From Bombus terrestris (lineage: Eukaryota > Arthropoda > Insecta > Hymenoptera > Apidae): DNA of 64,000 bases. Below, piece after piece: positions 52,870 to 64,000 of this stretch. The stretch covers positions 1,488,001 through 1,552,000 of the forward strand of contig NW_025963552.1 in assembly GCF_910591885.1 (NCBI RefSeq), written 5' to 3'. The notes beneath the pieces are model-generated. The model was not told where the DNA came from. It saw nothing but the letters and a program-made list of their open reading frames with translations, and ran no database searches. Position numbers and translations under genes: made by a program. Position 1 is the stretch's first letter, and every line of letters starts with the position of its first letter.

Positions 52870-55800
52870 GGATAAAGACTTCCGGCTCCTCGGGCTGGTG
52901 CGAATGTTTCAATGTCAGTATGTGCCAAACCGTTGGACTGTGACACACCTTTACCCGTCTCTCGCTCGCTGCGCTCGCTCGAAAAGTATAGCGTAACCTA
53001 AAACCAATCCATCTTGCGTTCATTATTCGATATGGTGGCGACTTATTTCGAATTTGCGAACGTGTCGGATCGGATGTGAGGTTGGACTAAATTTTTACGA
53101 GCGAGCGGAGCGAGCGAGCATCGATCACAATATGCAAGGTATACATATACCTTGCAATATGCATATATATCGTGTTAGTACCTAATTTCGTCAGCCACTT
53201 CGGACATCACATTGCCCTGTAGTATGTGGAAATAGTACTATTTATGTGGAACTGTTCACAAACTGTAAACATTTGTCAGCAGGCAATAGGATAAATACTT
53301 CCGGCTCCTCTGGCTGGTGAGAATGTTTCAATGTCAGTATGTGCCAAACCGTTGGATTGTGACACACCTTTACGCGTCTCTCGCTCGCTGCGCTCGCTCG
53401 AAAACTATAGCGTAACCTAAAACCAATCCATCTTGCGTTCATTATTCGATATGGTGGCGACTTATTTCGAATTTGCGAACGTGTCGGATCGGATGTGAGG
53501 TTGGACTAAATTTTTACGAGCGAGTGGTGCGAGCGAGCATCGATCACAATATGCAAGGTATACATATACCTTGCAATATGCATATATATCGTGTTAGTAC
53601 CTAATTTCGTCAGCCACTTCGGACATCACATTGCCCTGTAGTATGTGGAAATAGTACTATTTATGTGAAACTATTCACAAACTGTAAACATTTGTCAGCA
53701 GGCAATATGATAAAGACATCCGGATCCTCGGGCTGGTGCGAATGTTTCAATGTCAGTATGTGCCAAACCGTTGGATTGTGACACACCTTTACGCGTCTCT
53801 CGCTCGCTGCGCTCGCTCGAAAGCTGTAGCCTAACCTAAAACCAATCCATCTTGCGTTCATTATTCGATATGGTGGCGACTTATTTCGAATTTGCGAACG
53901 TGTCGGATCGGATGTGAGGTTGGACTAAATTTTTACGAGCGAGCGGAGCGAGCGAGCAACGATCACAATTTGCAAGGTATACATATACCTTATATTGCCT
54001 TGCATATATTTCGTGTTAGTACCTAATTTTGTCAGCCACTTCGGACATCACATTGTTCTGTAGTATGTGGAAATAGTACTATTTATGTGAAACTATTCAC
54101 AAACTGTAAACATTTGTCAGCAGGCAATAGGATAAAGACTTCCGGCTCCTCGGGCTGGTGCGAATGTTTCAATGTCCGTATGTGCCAAACCGTTGGATTG
54201 TGACACACCTTTACGCGTCTCTCGTTCGCTGCGCTCGCTCGAAAACTATAGCGTAACCTAAAACCAATCCATCTTGCGCTCATTATTCGATATGGTGGCG
54301 ACTTATTTCGAATTTGCGAACGTGTCGGATCGGATGTGAGGTTGGACTAAATTTTTACGAGCGAGCGGAGCGAGCGAGCAACGATCACAATTTGCAAGGT
54401 ATACATATACCTTATATTGCCTTGCATATATTTCGTGTTAGTACCTAATTTTGTCAGCCACTTCAGACATCACATTGGACTGTAGTATGTGGAAATAGTA
54501 CTATTTATGTGAAACTATTCACAAACTGTAAACAATTGTCAGCAGGCAATAGGATAAAGACTTCCGGCTCCTCGGGCTGGTGCGAATGTTTCAATGTCAG
54601 TATGTGCCAAACCGTTGGATTGTGACACACCTTTACGCGTCTCTCGCTCGCTGCGCTCGCTCGAAAACTATAGCGTAACCTAAAACCAATCCATCTTGCG
54701 TTCATTATTCGATATGGTGGCGACTTATTTCGAATTTGCGAACGTGTCGGATCGGATGTGAGGTTGGACTAAATTTTTACGAGCGAGCGGAGCGAGCGAG
54801 CATCGATCACAATATGCAAGGTATACATATACCTTGCAATATGCATATATATCGTGTTAGTACCTAATTTCGTCAGCCACTTCGGACATCACATTGCCCT
54901 GTAGTATGTGGAAATAGTACTATTTATGTGGAACTGTTCACAAACTGTAAACATTTGTCAGCAGGCAATAGGATAAAGACATCCGGCTCCTCGGGCTGGT
55001 GCGAATGTTTCAATGTCAGTATGTGCCAAACCGTTGGATTGTGACACACCTTTACGCGTCTCTCGCTCGATGCGCTCGCTCGAAAGCTGTAGCCTAACCT
55101 AAACCCAATCCATCTTGCGTTAGTCATTCGATATGGTGGCGACTTATTTCGAATTTGCGAACGTGTCGGATCGGATGTGAGGTTGGACTAAATTTTTACG
55201 AGCGAGCGGAGCGAGCGAGCAACGATCACAATTTGCAAGGTATACATATACCTTATATTGCCTTGCATATATTTCGTGTTAGTACCTAATTTTGTCAGCC
55301 ACTTCAGACATCACATTGGACTGTAGTATGTGGAAATAGTACTATTTATGTGAAACTATTCACAAACTGTAAACAATTGTCAGCAGGCAATAGGATAAAG
55401 ACATCCGGCTCCTCGGGCTGGTGCGAATGTTTCAATGTCAGTATGTGCCAAACCGTTGGATTGTGACACACCTTTACGCGTCTCTCGCTCGCTGCGCTCG
55501 CTCGAAAACTATAGCGTAACCTAAAACCAATCCATCTTGCGTTCATTATTCGATATGGTGGCGACTTATTTCGAATTTGCGAACGTGTCGGATCGGATGT
55601 GAGGTTGGACTAAATTTTTACGAGCGAGCGGAGCGAGCGAGCATCGATCACAATATGCAAGGTATACATATACCTTGCAATATGCATATATATCGTGTTA
55701 GTACCTAATTTCGTCAGCCACTTCGGACATCACATTGCCCTGTAGTATGTGGAAATAGTACTATTTATGTGAAACTATTCACAAACTGTAAACATTTGTC

Positions 55801-58800
55801 AGCAGGCAATAGGATAAAGACATCCGGCTCCTCGGGCTGGTGCGAATGTTTCAATGTCAGTATGTGCCAAACCGTTGGATTGTGACACACCTTTACGCGT
55901 CTCTCGCTCGATGCGCTCGCTCGAAAGCTGTAGCCTAACCTAAACCCAATCCATCTTGCGTTTGTCATTCGATATGAAGGCAACTTATTTCGAATTTGCG
56001 AACGTGTCGGATCGTATGTGAGGTTGGACTAAATTTTTACGAGCGAGCGGAGCGAGCGAGCAACGATCACAATTTGCAAGGTATACATATACCTTATATT
56101 GCCTTGCATATATTTCGTGATAGTACCTAATTTTGTCAGCCATTTCGGACATCACATTGGACTGTAGTATGTGGAAATAGTACTATTTATGTGAAACTAT
56201 TCACAAACTGTAAACATTTGTCAGCAGGCAATAGGATAAAGACTTCCGGCTCCTCGGGCTGGTGCGAATGTTTCAATGTCCGTATGTGCCAAACCGTTGG
56301 ATTGTGACACACCTTTACGCGTCTCTCGTTCATTGCGCTCGCTCGAAAACTATAGCGTAACCTAAAACCAATCCATCTTGCGTTCATTATTCGATATGGT
56401 GGCGACTTATTTCGAATTTGCGAACGTGTCGGATCGGATGTGAGGTTGGACTAAATTTTTACGAGCGAGCGGAGCGAGCGAGCAACGATCACACTTTGCA
56501 AGGTATACATATACCTTATATTGCCTTGCATATATTTCGTGTTAGTACCTAATTTTGTCAGCCACTTCAGACATCACATTGGACTGTAGTATGTGGAAAT
56601 AGTACTATTTATGTGAAACTATTCACAAACTGTAAACATTTGTCAGCAGGCAATAGGATAAAGACTTCCGGCTCCTCGGGCTGGTGCGAATGTTTCAATG
56701 TCCGTATGTGCCAAACAGTTGGATTGTGACACACCTTTACGCGTCTCTCGTTCGCTGCGCTCGCTCGAAAACTATAGCGTAACCTAAAACCAATCCATCT
56801 TGCGTTCATTATTCGATATGGTGGCGACTTATTTCGAATTTGCGTACGTGTCGTATCGGATGTGAGGTTGGACTAAATTTTTACGAGCGAGCGGAGCGAG
56901 CGAGCAACGATCACAATTTGCAAGGTATACATATACCTTGCAATATGCATATATATCGTGTTAGTACCTAATTTTGTTAGCCACTTCGGACATCACATTG
57001 GACTGTAGTATGTGGAAATAGTACTATTTATGTGAAACTATTCACAAACTGTAAACATTTGTCAGCAGGCAATAGGATAAATACTTCCGGCTCCTCTGGC
57101 TGGTGCGAATGTTTCAATGTCCGTATGTGCCAAACCGTTAGATTGTGATACACCTTCACGCGTCTCTCGCTCGCTGCGCTCGCTCGAAAACTATAGCCTA
57201 ACCTAAAACCAATCCCTCTTGCGTTAGTCATTCGATATGAAGGCGACTTATTTCGAATTTGCGAACGTGTCGGATCGGATGTGAGGTTGGACTAAATTTT
57301 TACGAGCGAGCGGAGCGAGCGAGCAACTATCACAATTTGCAAGGTATACATATACCTTGCAATATGCATATATATCGAGTTAGTACCTAATTTTGTCAGC
57401 CACTTCGGACATCACATTGCACTGTAGTATGTCGAAATAGAACTATTTATGCGAAACTATTCACAAACTGTAAACATTTGTCAGCAGGCTATAGGATAAA
57501 GACTTCCGGCTCCTCGGGCTGGTGCGAATGTTTCAATGTCAGTATGTGCCAAACCGTTGGACTGTGACACACCTTTACCCGTCTCTCGCTCGCTGCGCTC
57601 GCTCGAAAAGTATAGCGTAACCTAAAACCAATCCATCTTGCGTTCATTATTCGATATGGTGGCGACTTATTTCGAATTTGCGAACGTGTCGGATCGGATG
57701 TGAGGTTGGACTAAATTTTTACGAGCGAGCGGAGCGAGCGAGCATCGATCACAATATGCAAGGTATACATATACCTTGCAATATGCATATATATCGTGTT
57801 AGTACCTAATTTCGTCAGCCACTTCGGACATCACATTGCCCTGTAGTATGTGGAAATAGTACTATTTATGTGGAACTGTTCACAAACTGTAAACATTTGT
57901 CAGCAGGCAATAGGATAAATACTTCCGGCTCCTCTGGCTGGTGAGAATGTTTCAATGTCAGTATGTGCCAAACCGTTGGATTGTGACACACCTTTACGCG
58001 TCTCTCGCTCGCTGCGCTCGCTCGAAAACTATAGCGTAACCTAAAACCAATCCATCTTGCGTTCATTATTCGATATGGTGGCGACTTATTTCGAATTTGC
58101 GAACGTGTCGGATCGGATGTGAGGTTGGACTAAATTTTTACGAGCGAGTGGTGCGAGCGAGCATCGATCACAATATGCAAGGTATACATATACCTTGCAA
58201 TATGCATATATATCGTGTTAGTACCTAATTTCGTCAGCCACTTCGGACATCACATTGCCCTGTAGTATGTGGAAATAGTACTATTTATGTGAAACTATTC
58301 ACAAACTGTAAACATTTGTCAGCAGGCAATATGATAAAGACATCCGGATCCTCGGGCTGGTGCGAATGTTTCAATGTCAGTATGTGCCAAACCGTTGGAT
58401 TGTGACACACCTTTACGCGTCTCTCGCTCGCTGCGCTCGCTCGAAAGCTGTAGCCTAACCTAAAACCAATCCATCTTGCGTTCATTATTCGATATGGTGG
58501 CGACTTATTTCGAATTTGCGAACGTGTCGGATCGGATGTGAGGTTGGACTAAATTTTTACGAGCGAGCGGAGCGAGCGAGCAACGATCACAATTTGCAAG
58601 GTATACATATACCTTATATTGCCTTGCATATATTTCGTGTTAGTACCTAATTTTGTCAGCCACTTCGGACATCACATTGGACTGTAGTATGTGGAAATAG
58701 TACTATTTATGTGAAACTATTCACAAACTGTAAACATTTGTCAGCAGGCAATAGGATAAAGACTTCCGGCTCCTCGGGCTGGTGCGAATGTTTCAATGTC

Positions 58801-61620
58801 CGTATGTGCCAAACCGTTGGATTGTGACACACCTTTACGCGTCTCTCGTTCGCTGCGCTCGCTCGAAAACTATAGCGTAACCTAAAACCAATCCATCTTG
58901 CGCTCATTATTCGATATGGTGGCGACTTATTTCGAATTTGCGAACGTGTCGGATCGGATGTGAGGTTGGACTAAATTTTTACGATCGAGCGGAGCGAGCG
59001 AGCAACGATCACAATTTGCAAGGTATACATATACCTTATATTGCCTTGCATATATTTCGTGTTAGTACCTAATTTTGTCAGCCACTTCAGACATCACATT
59101 GGACTGTAGTATGTGGAAATAGTACTATTTATGTGAAACTATTCACAAACTGTAAACAATTGTCAGCAGGCAATAGGATAAAGACTTCCGGCTCCTCGGG
59201 CTGGTGCGAATGTTTCAATGTCAGTATGTGCCAAACCGTTGGATTGTGACACACCTTTACGCGTCTCTCGCTCGCTGCGCTCGCTCGAAAACTATAGCGT
59301 AACCTAAAACCAATCCATCTTGCGTTCATTATTCGATATGGTGGCGACTTATTTCGAATTTGCGAACGTGTCGGATCGGATGTGAGGTTGGACTAAATTT
59401 TTACGAGCGAGCGGAGCGAGCGAGCATCGATCACAATATGCAAGGTATACATATACCTTGCAATATGCATATATATCGTGTTAGTACCTAATTTCGTCAG
59501 CCACTTCGGACATCACATTGCCCTGTAGTATGTGGAAATAGTACTATTTATGTGAAACTATTCACAAACTGTAAACATTTGTCAGCAGGCAATAGGATAA
59601 AGACATCCGGCTCCTCGGGCTGGTGCGAATGTTTCAATGTCAGTATGTGCCAAACCGTTGGATTGTGACACACCTTTACGCGTCTCTCGCTCGATGCGCT
59701 CGCTCGAAAGCTGTAGCCTAACCTAAACCCAATCCATCTTGCGTTAGTCATTCGATATGGTGGCGACTTATTTCGAATTTGCGAACGTGTCGGATCGGAT
59801 GTGAGGTTGGACTAAATTTTTACGAGCGAGCGGAGCGAGCGAGCAACGATCACAATTTGCAAGGTATACATATACCTTATATTGCCTTGCATATATTTCG
59901 TGTTAGTACCTAATTTTGTCAGCCACTTCAGACATCACATTGGACTGTAGTATGTGGAAATAGTACTATTTATGTGAAACTATTCACAAACTGTAAACAA
60001 TTGTCAGCAGGCAATAGGATAAAGACATCCGGCTCCTCGGGCTGGTGCGAATGTTTCAATGTCAGTATGTGCCAAACCGTTGGATTGTGACACACCTTTA
60101 CGCGTCTCTCGCTCGCTGCGCTCGCTCGAAAACTATAGCGTAACCTAAAACCAATCCATCTTGCGTTCATTATTCGATATGGTGGCGACTTATTTCGAAT
60201 TTGCGAACGTGTCGGATCGGATGTGAGGTTGGACTAAATTTTTACGAGCGAGCGGAGCGAGCGAGCATCGATCACAATATGCAAGGTATACATATACCTT
60301 GCAATATGCATATATATCGTGTTAGTACCTAATTTCGTCAGCCACTTCGGACATCACATTGCCCTGTAGTATGTGGAAATAGTACTATTTATGTGAAACT
60401 ATTCACAAACTGTAAACATTTGTCAGCAGGCAATAGGATAAAGACATCCGGCTCCTCGGGCTGGTGCGAATGTTTCAATGTCAGTATGTGCCAAACCGTT
60501 GGATTGTGACACACCTTTACGCGTCTCTCGCTCGATGCGCTCGCTCGAAAGCTGTAGCCTAACCTAAACCCAATCCATCTTGCGTTAGTCATTCGATATG
60601 AAGGCAACTTATTTCGAATTTGCGAACGTGTCGGATCGTATGTGAGGTTGGACTAAATTTTTACGAGCGAGCGGAGCGAGCGAGCAACGATCACAATTTG
60701 CAAGGTATACATATACCTTATATTGCCTTGCATATATTTCGTGATAGTACCTAATTTTGTCAGCCATTTCGGACATCACATTGGACTGTAGTATGTGGAA
60801 ATAGTACTATTTATGTGAAACTATTCACAAACTGTAAACATTTGTCAGCAGGCAATAGGATAAAGACTTCCGGCTCCTCGGGCTGGTGCGAATGTTTCAA
60901 TGTCCGTATGTGCCAAACCGTTGGATTGTGACACACCTTTACGCGTCTCTCGTTCATTGCGCTCGCTCGAAAACTATAGCGTAACCTAAAACCAATCCAT
61001 CTTGCGTTCATTATTCGATATGGTGGCGACTTATTTCGAATTTGCGAACGTGTCGGATCGGATGTGAGGTTGGACTAAATTTTTACGAGCGAGCGGAGCG
61101 AGCGAGCAACGATCACACTTTGCAAGGTATACATATACCTTATATTGCCTTGCATATATTTCGTGTTAGTACCTAATTTTGTCAGCCACTTCAGACATCA
61201 CATTGGACTGTAGTATGTGGAAATAGTACTATTTATGTGAAACTATTCACAAACTGTAAACATTTGTCAGCAGGCAATAGGATAAAGACTTCCGGCTCCT
61301 CGGGCTGGTGCGAATGTTTCAATGTCCGTATGTGCCAAACAGTTGGATTGTGACACACCTTTACGCGTCTCTCGTTCGCTGCGCTCGCTCGAAAACTATA
61401 GCGTAACCTAAAACCAATCCATCTTGCGTTCATTATTCGATATGGTGGCGACTTATTTCGAATTTGCGTACGTGTCGTATCGGATGTGAGGTTGGACTAA
61501 ATTTTTACGAGCGAGCGGAGCGAGCGAGCAACGATCACAATTTGCAAGGTATACATATACCTTGCAATATGCATATATATCGTGTTAGTACCTAATTTTG
61601 TTAGCCACTTCGGACATCAC
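52870..61620. repeat. 11-mer higher-order repeat, two copies (4624 bp)
   Basis: Anchors 53242-56609 pair with 57866-61233 at a constant 4624 bp. The match starts within the monomer at 52823 (shared TTTACCCGTCTC and GAAAAGTATAG, also near 57578/57606). It ends shortly after the shared GCGTACGTGTCGTATCGG near 56842/61466. About ten of eleven monomers are covered. The tail units at 57028 and 57447 have no counterpart after 61620. A shared rare mark is CGTTCATTGCGC near 56328/60952. Confidence 0.87.
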
Positions 61621-61651
61621 ATTGCACTGTAGTATGTCGAAATAGTACTAT

Positions 61652-62069
61652 TTATGTGAAACTATTCACAAACTGTAAACATTTGTCAGCAGGCTATAGG
61701 ATAAAGACTTCCGGCTCCTCGGGCTGGTGCGAATGTTTCAATGTCAGTATGTGCCAAACCGTTGGATTGTGACACACCTTTACGCGTCTCTCGCTCGCTG
61801 CGTTCGCTCGAAAACTATAGCGTACCTAAAACCAATCCATCTTGCGTTCATTATTCGATATGGTGGCGACTTATTTCGAATTTGCGAACGTGTCGGATCG
61901 GATGTGAGGTTGGACTAAATTTTTACGAGCGAGCGGAGCGAGCGAGCAACGATCACAATTTGCAAGGTATACATATACCTTGCAATATGCATATATATCG
62001 TGTTAGTACCTAATTTTGTCAGCCACTTCGGACATCACATTGCACTGTAGTATGTCGAAATAGTACTAT
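61652..62069. repeat. The only 418-bp monomer (single-base deletion)
   Basis: Near 61821-61827 this unit reads GCGTACCTAAAACC where all others read GCGTAACCTAAAACC or GCCTAACC. One A is missing, giving the only interval in the window that is neither 419 nor 422 bp. It also has CTGCGTTCGC in the left arm, a C-to-T change at a CpG. Confidence 0.92.
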
Positions 62070-64000
62070 TTATGTGAAACTATTCACAAACTGTAAACAT
62101 TTGTCAGCAGGCTATAGGATAAAGACTTCCGGCTCCTCGGGCTGGTGCGAATGTTTCAATGTCAGTATGTGCCAAACAGTTGGATTGTGACACACCTTTA
62201 CGCGTCTCTCGCTCGCTGCGCTCGCTCGAAAACTATAGCGTAACCTAAAACCAATCCATCTTGCGTTCATTATTCGATATGGTGGCGACTTATTTCGAAT
62301 TTGCGAACGTGTCGGATCGGATGTGAGGTTGGACTAAATTTTTACGAGCGAGCGGAGCGAGCGAGCATCGATCACAATATGCAAGGTATACATATACCTT
62401 GCAATATGCATATATATCGTGTTAGTACCAAATTTTGTCAGCCACTTCGGACATCACATTGCACTGTAGTATGTCGAAATAGTACTATTTATGTGAAACT
62501 ATTCACAAACTGTAAACATTTGTCAGCAGGCTATAGGATAAAGACTTCCGGCTCCTCGGGCTGGTGCGAATGTTTCAATGTCAGTATGTGCCAAACCGTT
62601 GGATTGTGACACACCTTTACGCGTCTCTCGCTCGCTGCGCTCGCTCGAAAACTATAGCGTAACCTAAAACCAATCCATCTTGCGTTCATTATTCGATATG
62701 GTGGCGACTTATTTCGAATTTGCGAACGTGTCGGATCGGATGTGAGGTTGGACTAAATTTTTACGAGCGAGCGGAGCGAGCGAGCATCGATCACAATATG
62801 CAAGGTATACATATACCTTGCAATATGCATATATATCGTGTTAGTACCTAATTTCGTCAGCCACTTCGGACATCACATTGCCCTGTAGTATGTGGAAATA
62901 GTACTATTTATGTGAAACTATTCACAAACTGTAAACATTTGTCAGCAGGCAATAGGATAAATACTTCCGGCTCCTCTGGCTGGTGCGAATGTTTCAATGT
63001 CCGTATGTGCCAAACCGTTAGATTGTGATACACCTTCATGCGTCTCTCGCTCGCTGCGCTCGCTCGAAAACTATAGCCTAACCTAAAACCAATCCCTCTT
63101 GCGTTAGTCATTCGATATGAAGGCGACTTATTTCGAATTTGCGAACGTGTCGGATCGGATGTGAGGTTGGACTAAATTTTTACGAGCGAGCGGAGCGAGC
63201 GAGCAAGGATCACAATTTGCAAGGTATACATATACCTTGCAATATGCATATATATCGTGTTAGTACCAAATTTTGTCAGCCACTTCGGACATCACATTGC
63301 ACTGTAGTATGTCGAAATAGTACTATTTATGTGAAACTATTCACAAACTGTAAACATTTGTCAGCAGGCTATAGGATAAAGACTTCCGGCTCCTCGGGCT
63401 GGTGCGAATGTTTCAATGTCAGTATGTGCCAAACCGTTGGACTGTGACACACCTTTACGCGTAGCTCGCTCGCTGCGCTCGCTCGAAAACTATAGCGTAA
63501 CCTAAAACCAATCCATCTTGCGTTCATTATTCGATATGGTGGCGACTTATTTCAAATTTGCGAACGTGTCGGATCGGATGTGAGGTTGGACTAAATTTTT
63601 ACGAGCGAGCGGAGCGAGCGAGCAACGATCACAATTTGCAAGGTATACATATACCTTGCAATATGCATATATATCGTGTTAGTACCTAATTTCGTCAGCC
63701 ACTTCGGACATCACATTGCCCTGTATTATGTGAAAATAGTACTATTTATGTGAAACTATTCACAAACTGTAAACATTTGTCAGCAGGCAATATGATAAAG
63801 ACATCCGGCTCCTCGGGCTGGTGCGAATGGTTCAATGTCAGTATGTGCCAAACCGTTGGATTGTGACACACCTTTACGCGTCTCTCGCTCGCAGCGCTCG
63901 CTCGAAAGCTGTAGCCTAACCTAAACCCAATCCATCTTGCGTTAGTCATTCGATATGAAAGCAACTTATTTCGAATTTGCGAACGTGACGGATCGTATGT
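61652..64000. repeat. Distal monomers, GGCTATAGG-rich end segment
   Basis: Six anchors (61652, 62070, 62489, 62908, 63327, 63746) and the start of one more unit lie here. Most units are the GGCTATAGG/AAAGAC subfamily alternating with others. The only 418-bp unit is here (61652-62069). GTACCAAATTTTG at 62430 and 63268 replaces the usual GTACCTAATTTTG and hints at a two-monomer periodicity of 838 bp. The last unit has private changes such as TGTATTATGTGAAAATAG near 63722 and GAATGGTTC near 63826. Confidence 0.8.

Larger units (their letters stand above)
1..64000. repeat. Satellite DNA array, ~420-bp monomer, about 152 copies
   Basis: The entire window is a head-to-tail tandem array with no interruption. 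The motif TTATGTGAAAC (or a one-base variant) recurs at 301, 720, 1139, 1558, 1980, 2399, 2821 and onward to 63746. Spacings are 419 bp (91 times), 422 bp (59 times) and 418 bp (once). No copy is inverted. Copies differ mostly by substitutions, and linked differences define several subfamilies. The array runs off both ends of the window, so its true length is unknown. No stretch holds unique sequence, a gene, or a transposon insertion. Function is not evident; large satellites of this kind usually form centromeric or other constitutive heterochromatin (general knowledge, not seen here). Confidence 0.98.

Noticed and set aside
61727..62013. Overlapping plus-strand open frames of 63 and 90 residues.
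   Set aside because: They lie in two frames of the same satellite unit and exist because of the one-base deletion near 61823. There is no protein-like composition and no counterpart elsewhere.
62301..62609. Plus-strand 102-residue open frame, repeated at 63139-63447.
   Set aside because: It is opened only by the T-to-A change at 62430 (and 63268) that removes the TAA found in other monomers. It is a satellite shadow.
1..64000. CRISPR array, because short palindromes recur at regular spacing.
   Set aside because: The intervening sequence is itself repeated, the period is about 420 bp, and there are no unique spacers or cas genes.
1..64000. Tandem gene cluster such as 5S rDNA, histone, snRNA or tRNA repeats.
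   Set aside because: I recognised no conserved 5S, tRNA or snRNA promoter or body sequence in the monomer, and there is no long conserved frame of histone type.
1..64000. A new defence or mobile genetic system.
   Set aside because: There is no coding sequence to support it. Every part of the window is explained as satellite monomers.
1..64000. Assembly artefact in which one read segment was chained repeatedly.
   Set aside because: Copies differ by many linked and private substitutions with several nested periods, which a simple chaining error would not produce. Misjoins at individual block boundaries cannot be excluded without reads.

Overview
The whole window is one head-to-tail satellite DNA array. 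I see no protein-coding gene, RNA gene, transposon, CRISPR array or unique sequence in it. A repeat unit of about 420 bp recurs about 152 times, always in the same orientation. Anchoring each unit on the motif TTATGTGAAAC (positions 301, 720, 1139, 1558, 1980 and so on to 63746), I count 151 intervals: 91 of 419 bp, 59 of 422 bp and one of 418 bp. The 3-bp length difference comes from a single alternative junction just after the central GGTATACATATACC palindrome. Nearly all other variation is by base substitution.

The organism is a eukaryote, and I infer an arthropod, probably an insect, with low confidence. Clues are the megabase-style satellite organisation, the TTAGG-type telomere-like motif (CCTAACCTAA on the + strand) in one monomer subfamily, and the many intact CpG sites, which suggest little germline CpG methylation. 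I do not recognise the satellite family. The array is probably centromeric, pericentromeric or subtelomeric heterochromatin; the sequence alone cannot say which.

Each monomer carries the same modules in order: the anchor; a diagnostic variable stretch; a GC-rich CTCG-type arm; a roughly 116-bp spacer; the inverted GAGC-type arm; the TTGCAAGGTATA/TATACCTTGCAA palindrome; an AT-rich stretch with ATATGCATAT; and the AAATAGTACTATTT palindrome. At least four monomer subfamilies, recognisable by linked substitutions, are shuffled along the array.

The subfamilies are arranged in higher-order repeats whose period changes along the window: 8-mers (about 1.1-4.1 kb and 12.5-22.6 kb), a 5-mer duplication (5.8-10 kb), a trimer duplication (9.1-11.6 kb), 7-mers (25.1-31.8 kb), a 17-mer duplication that contains 7-mer material (28.0-42.3 kb), a second 5-mer in three copies (41.9-47.4 kb), a dimer (48.6-50.7 kb) and an 11-mer duplication (about 52.9-61.6 kb). 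A 5.3-kb stretch near the start recurs 18,484 bp downstream. This patchwork is what repeated unequal crossing-over and gene conversion on several scales would leave. The most unusual details are two copies where the core palindrome appears flipped in place, and the 422-bp class junction, which looks like a local inversion.
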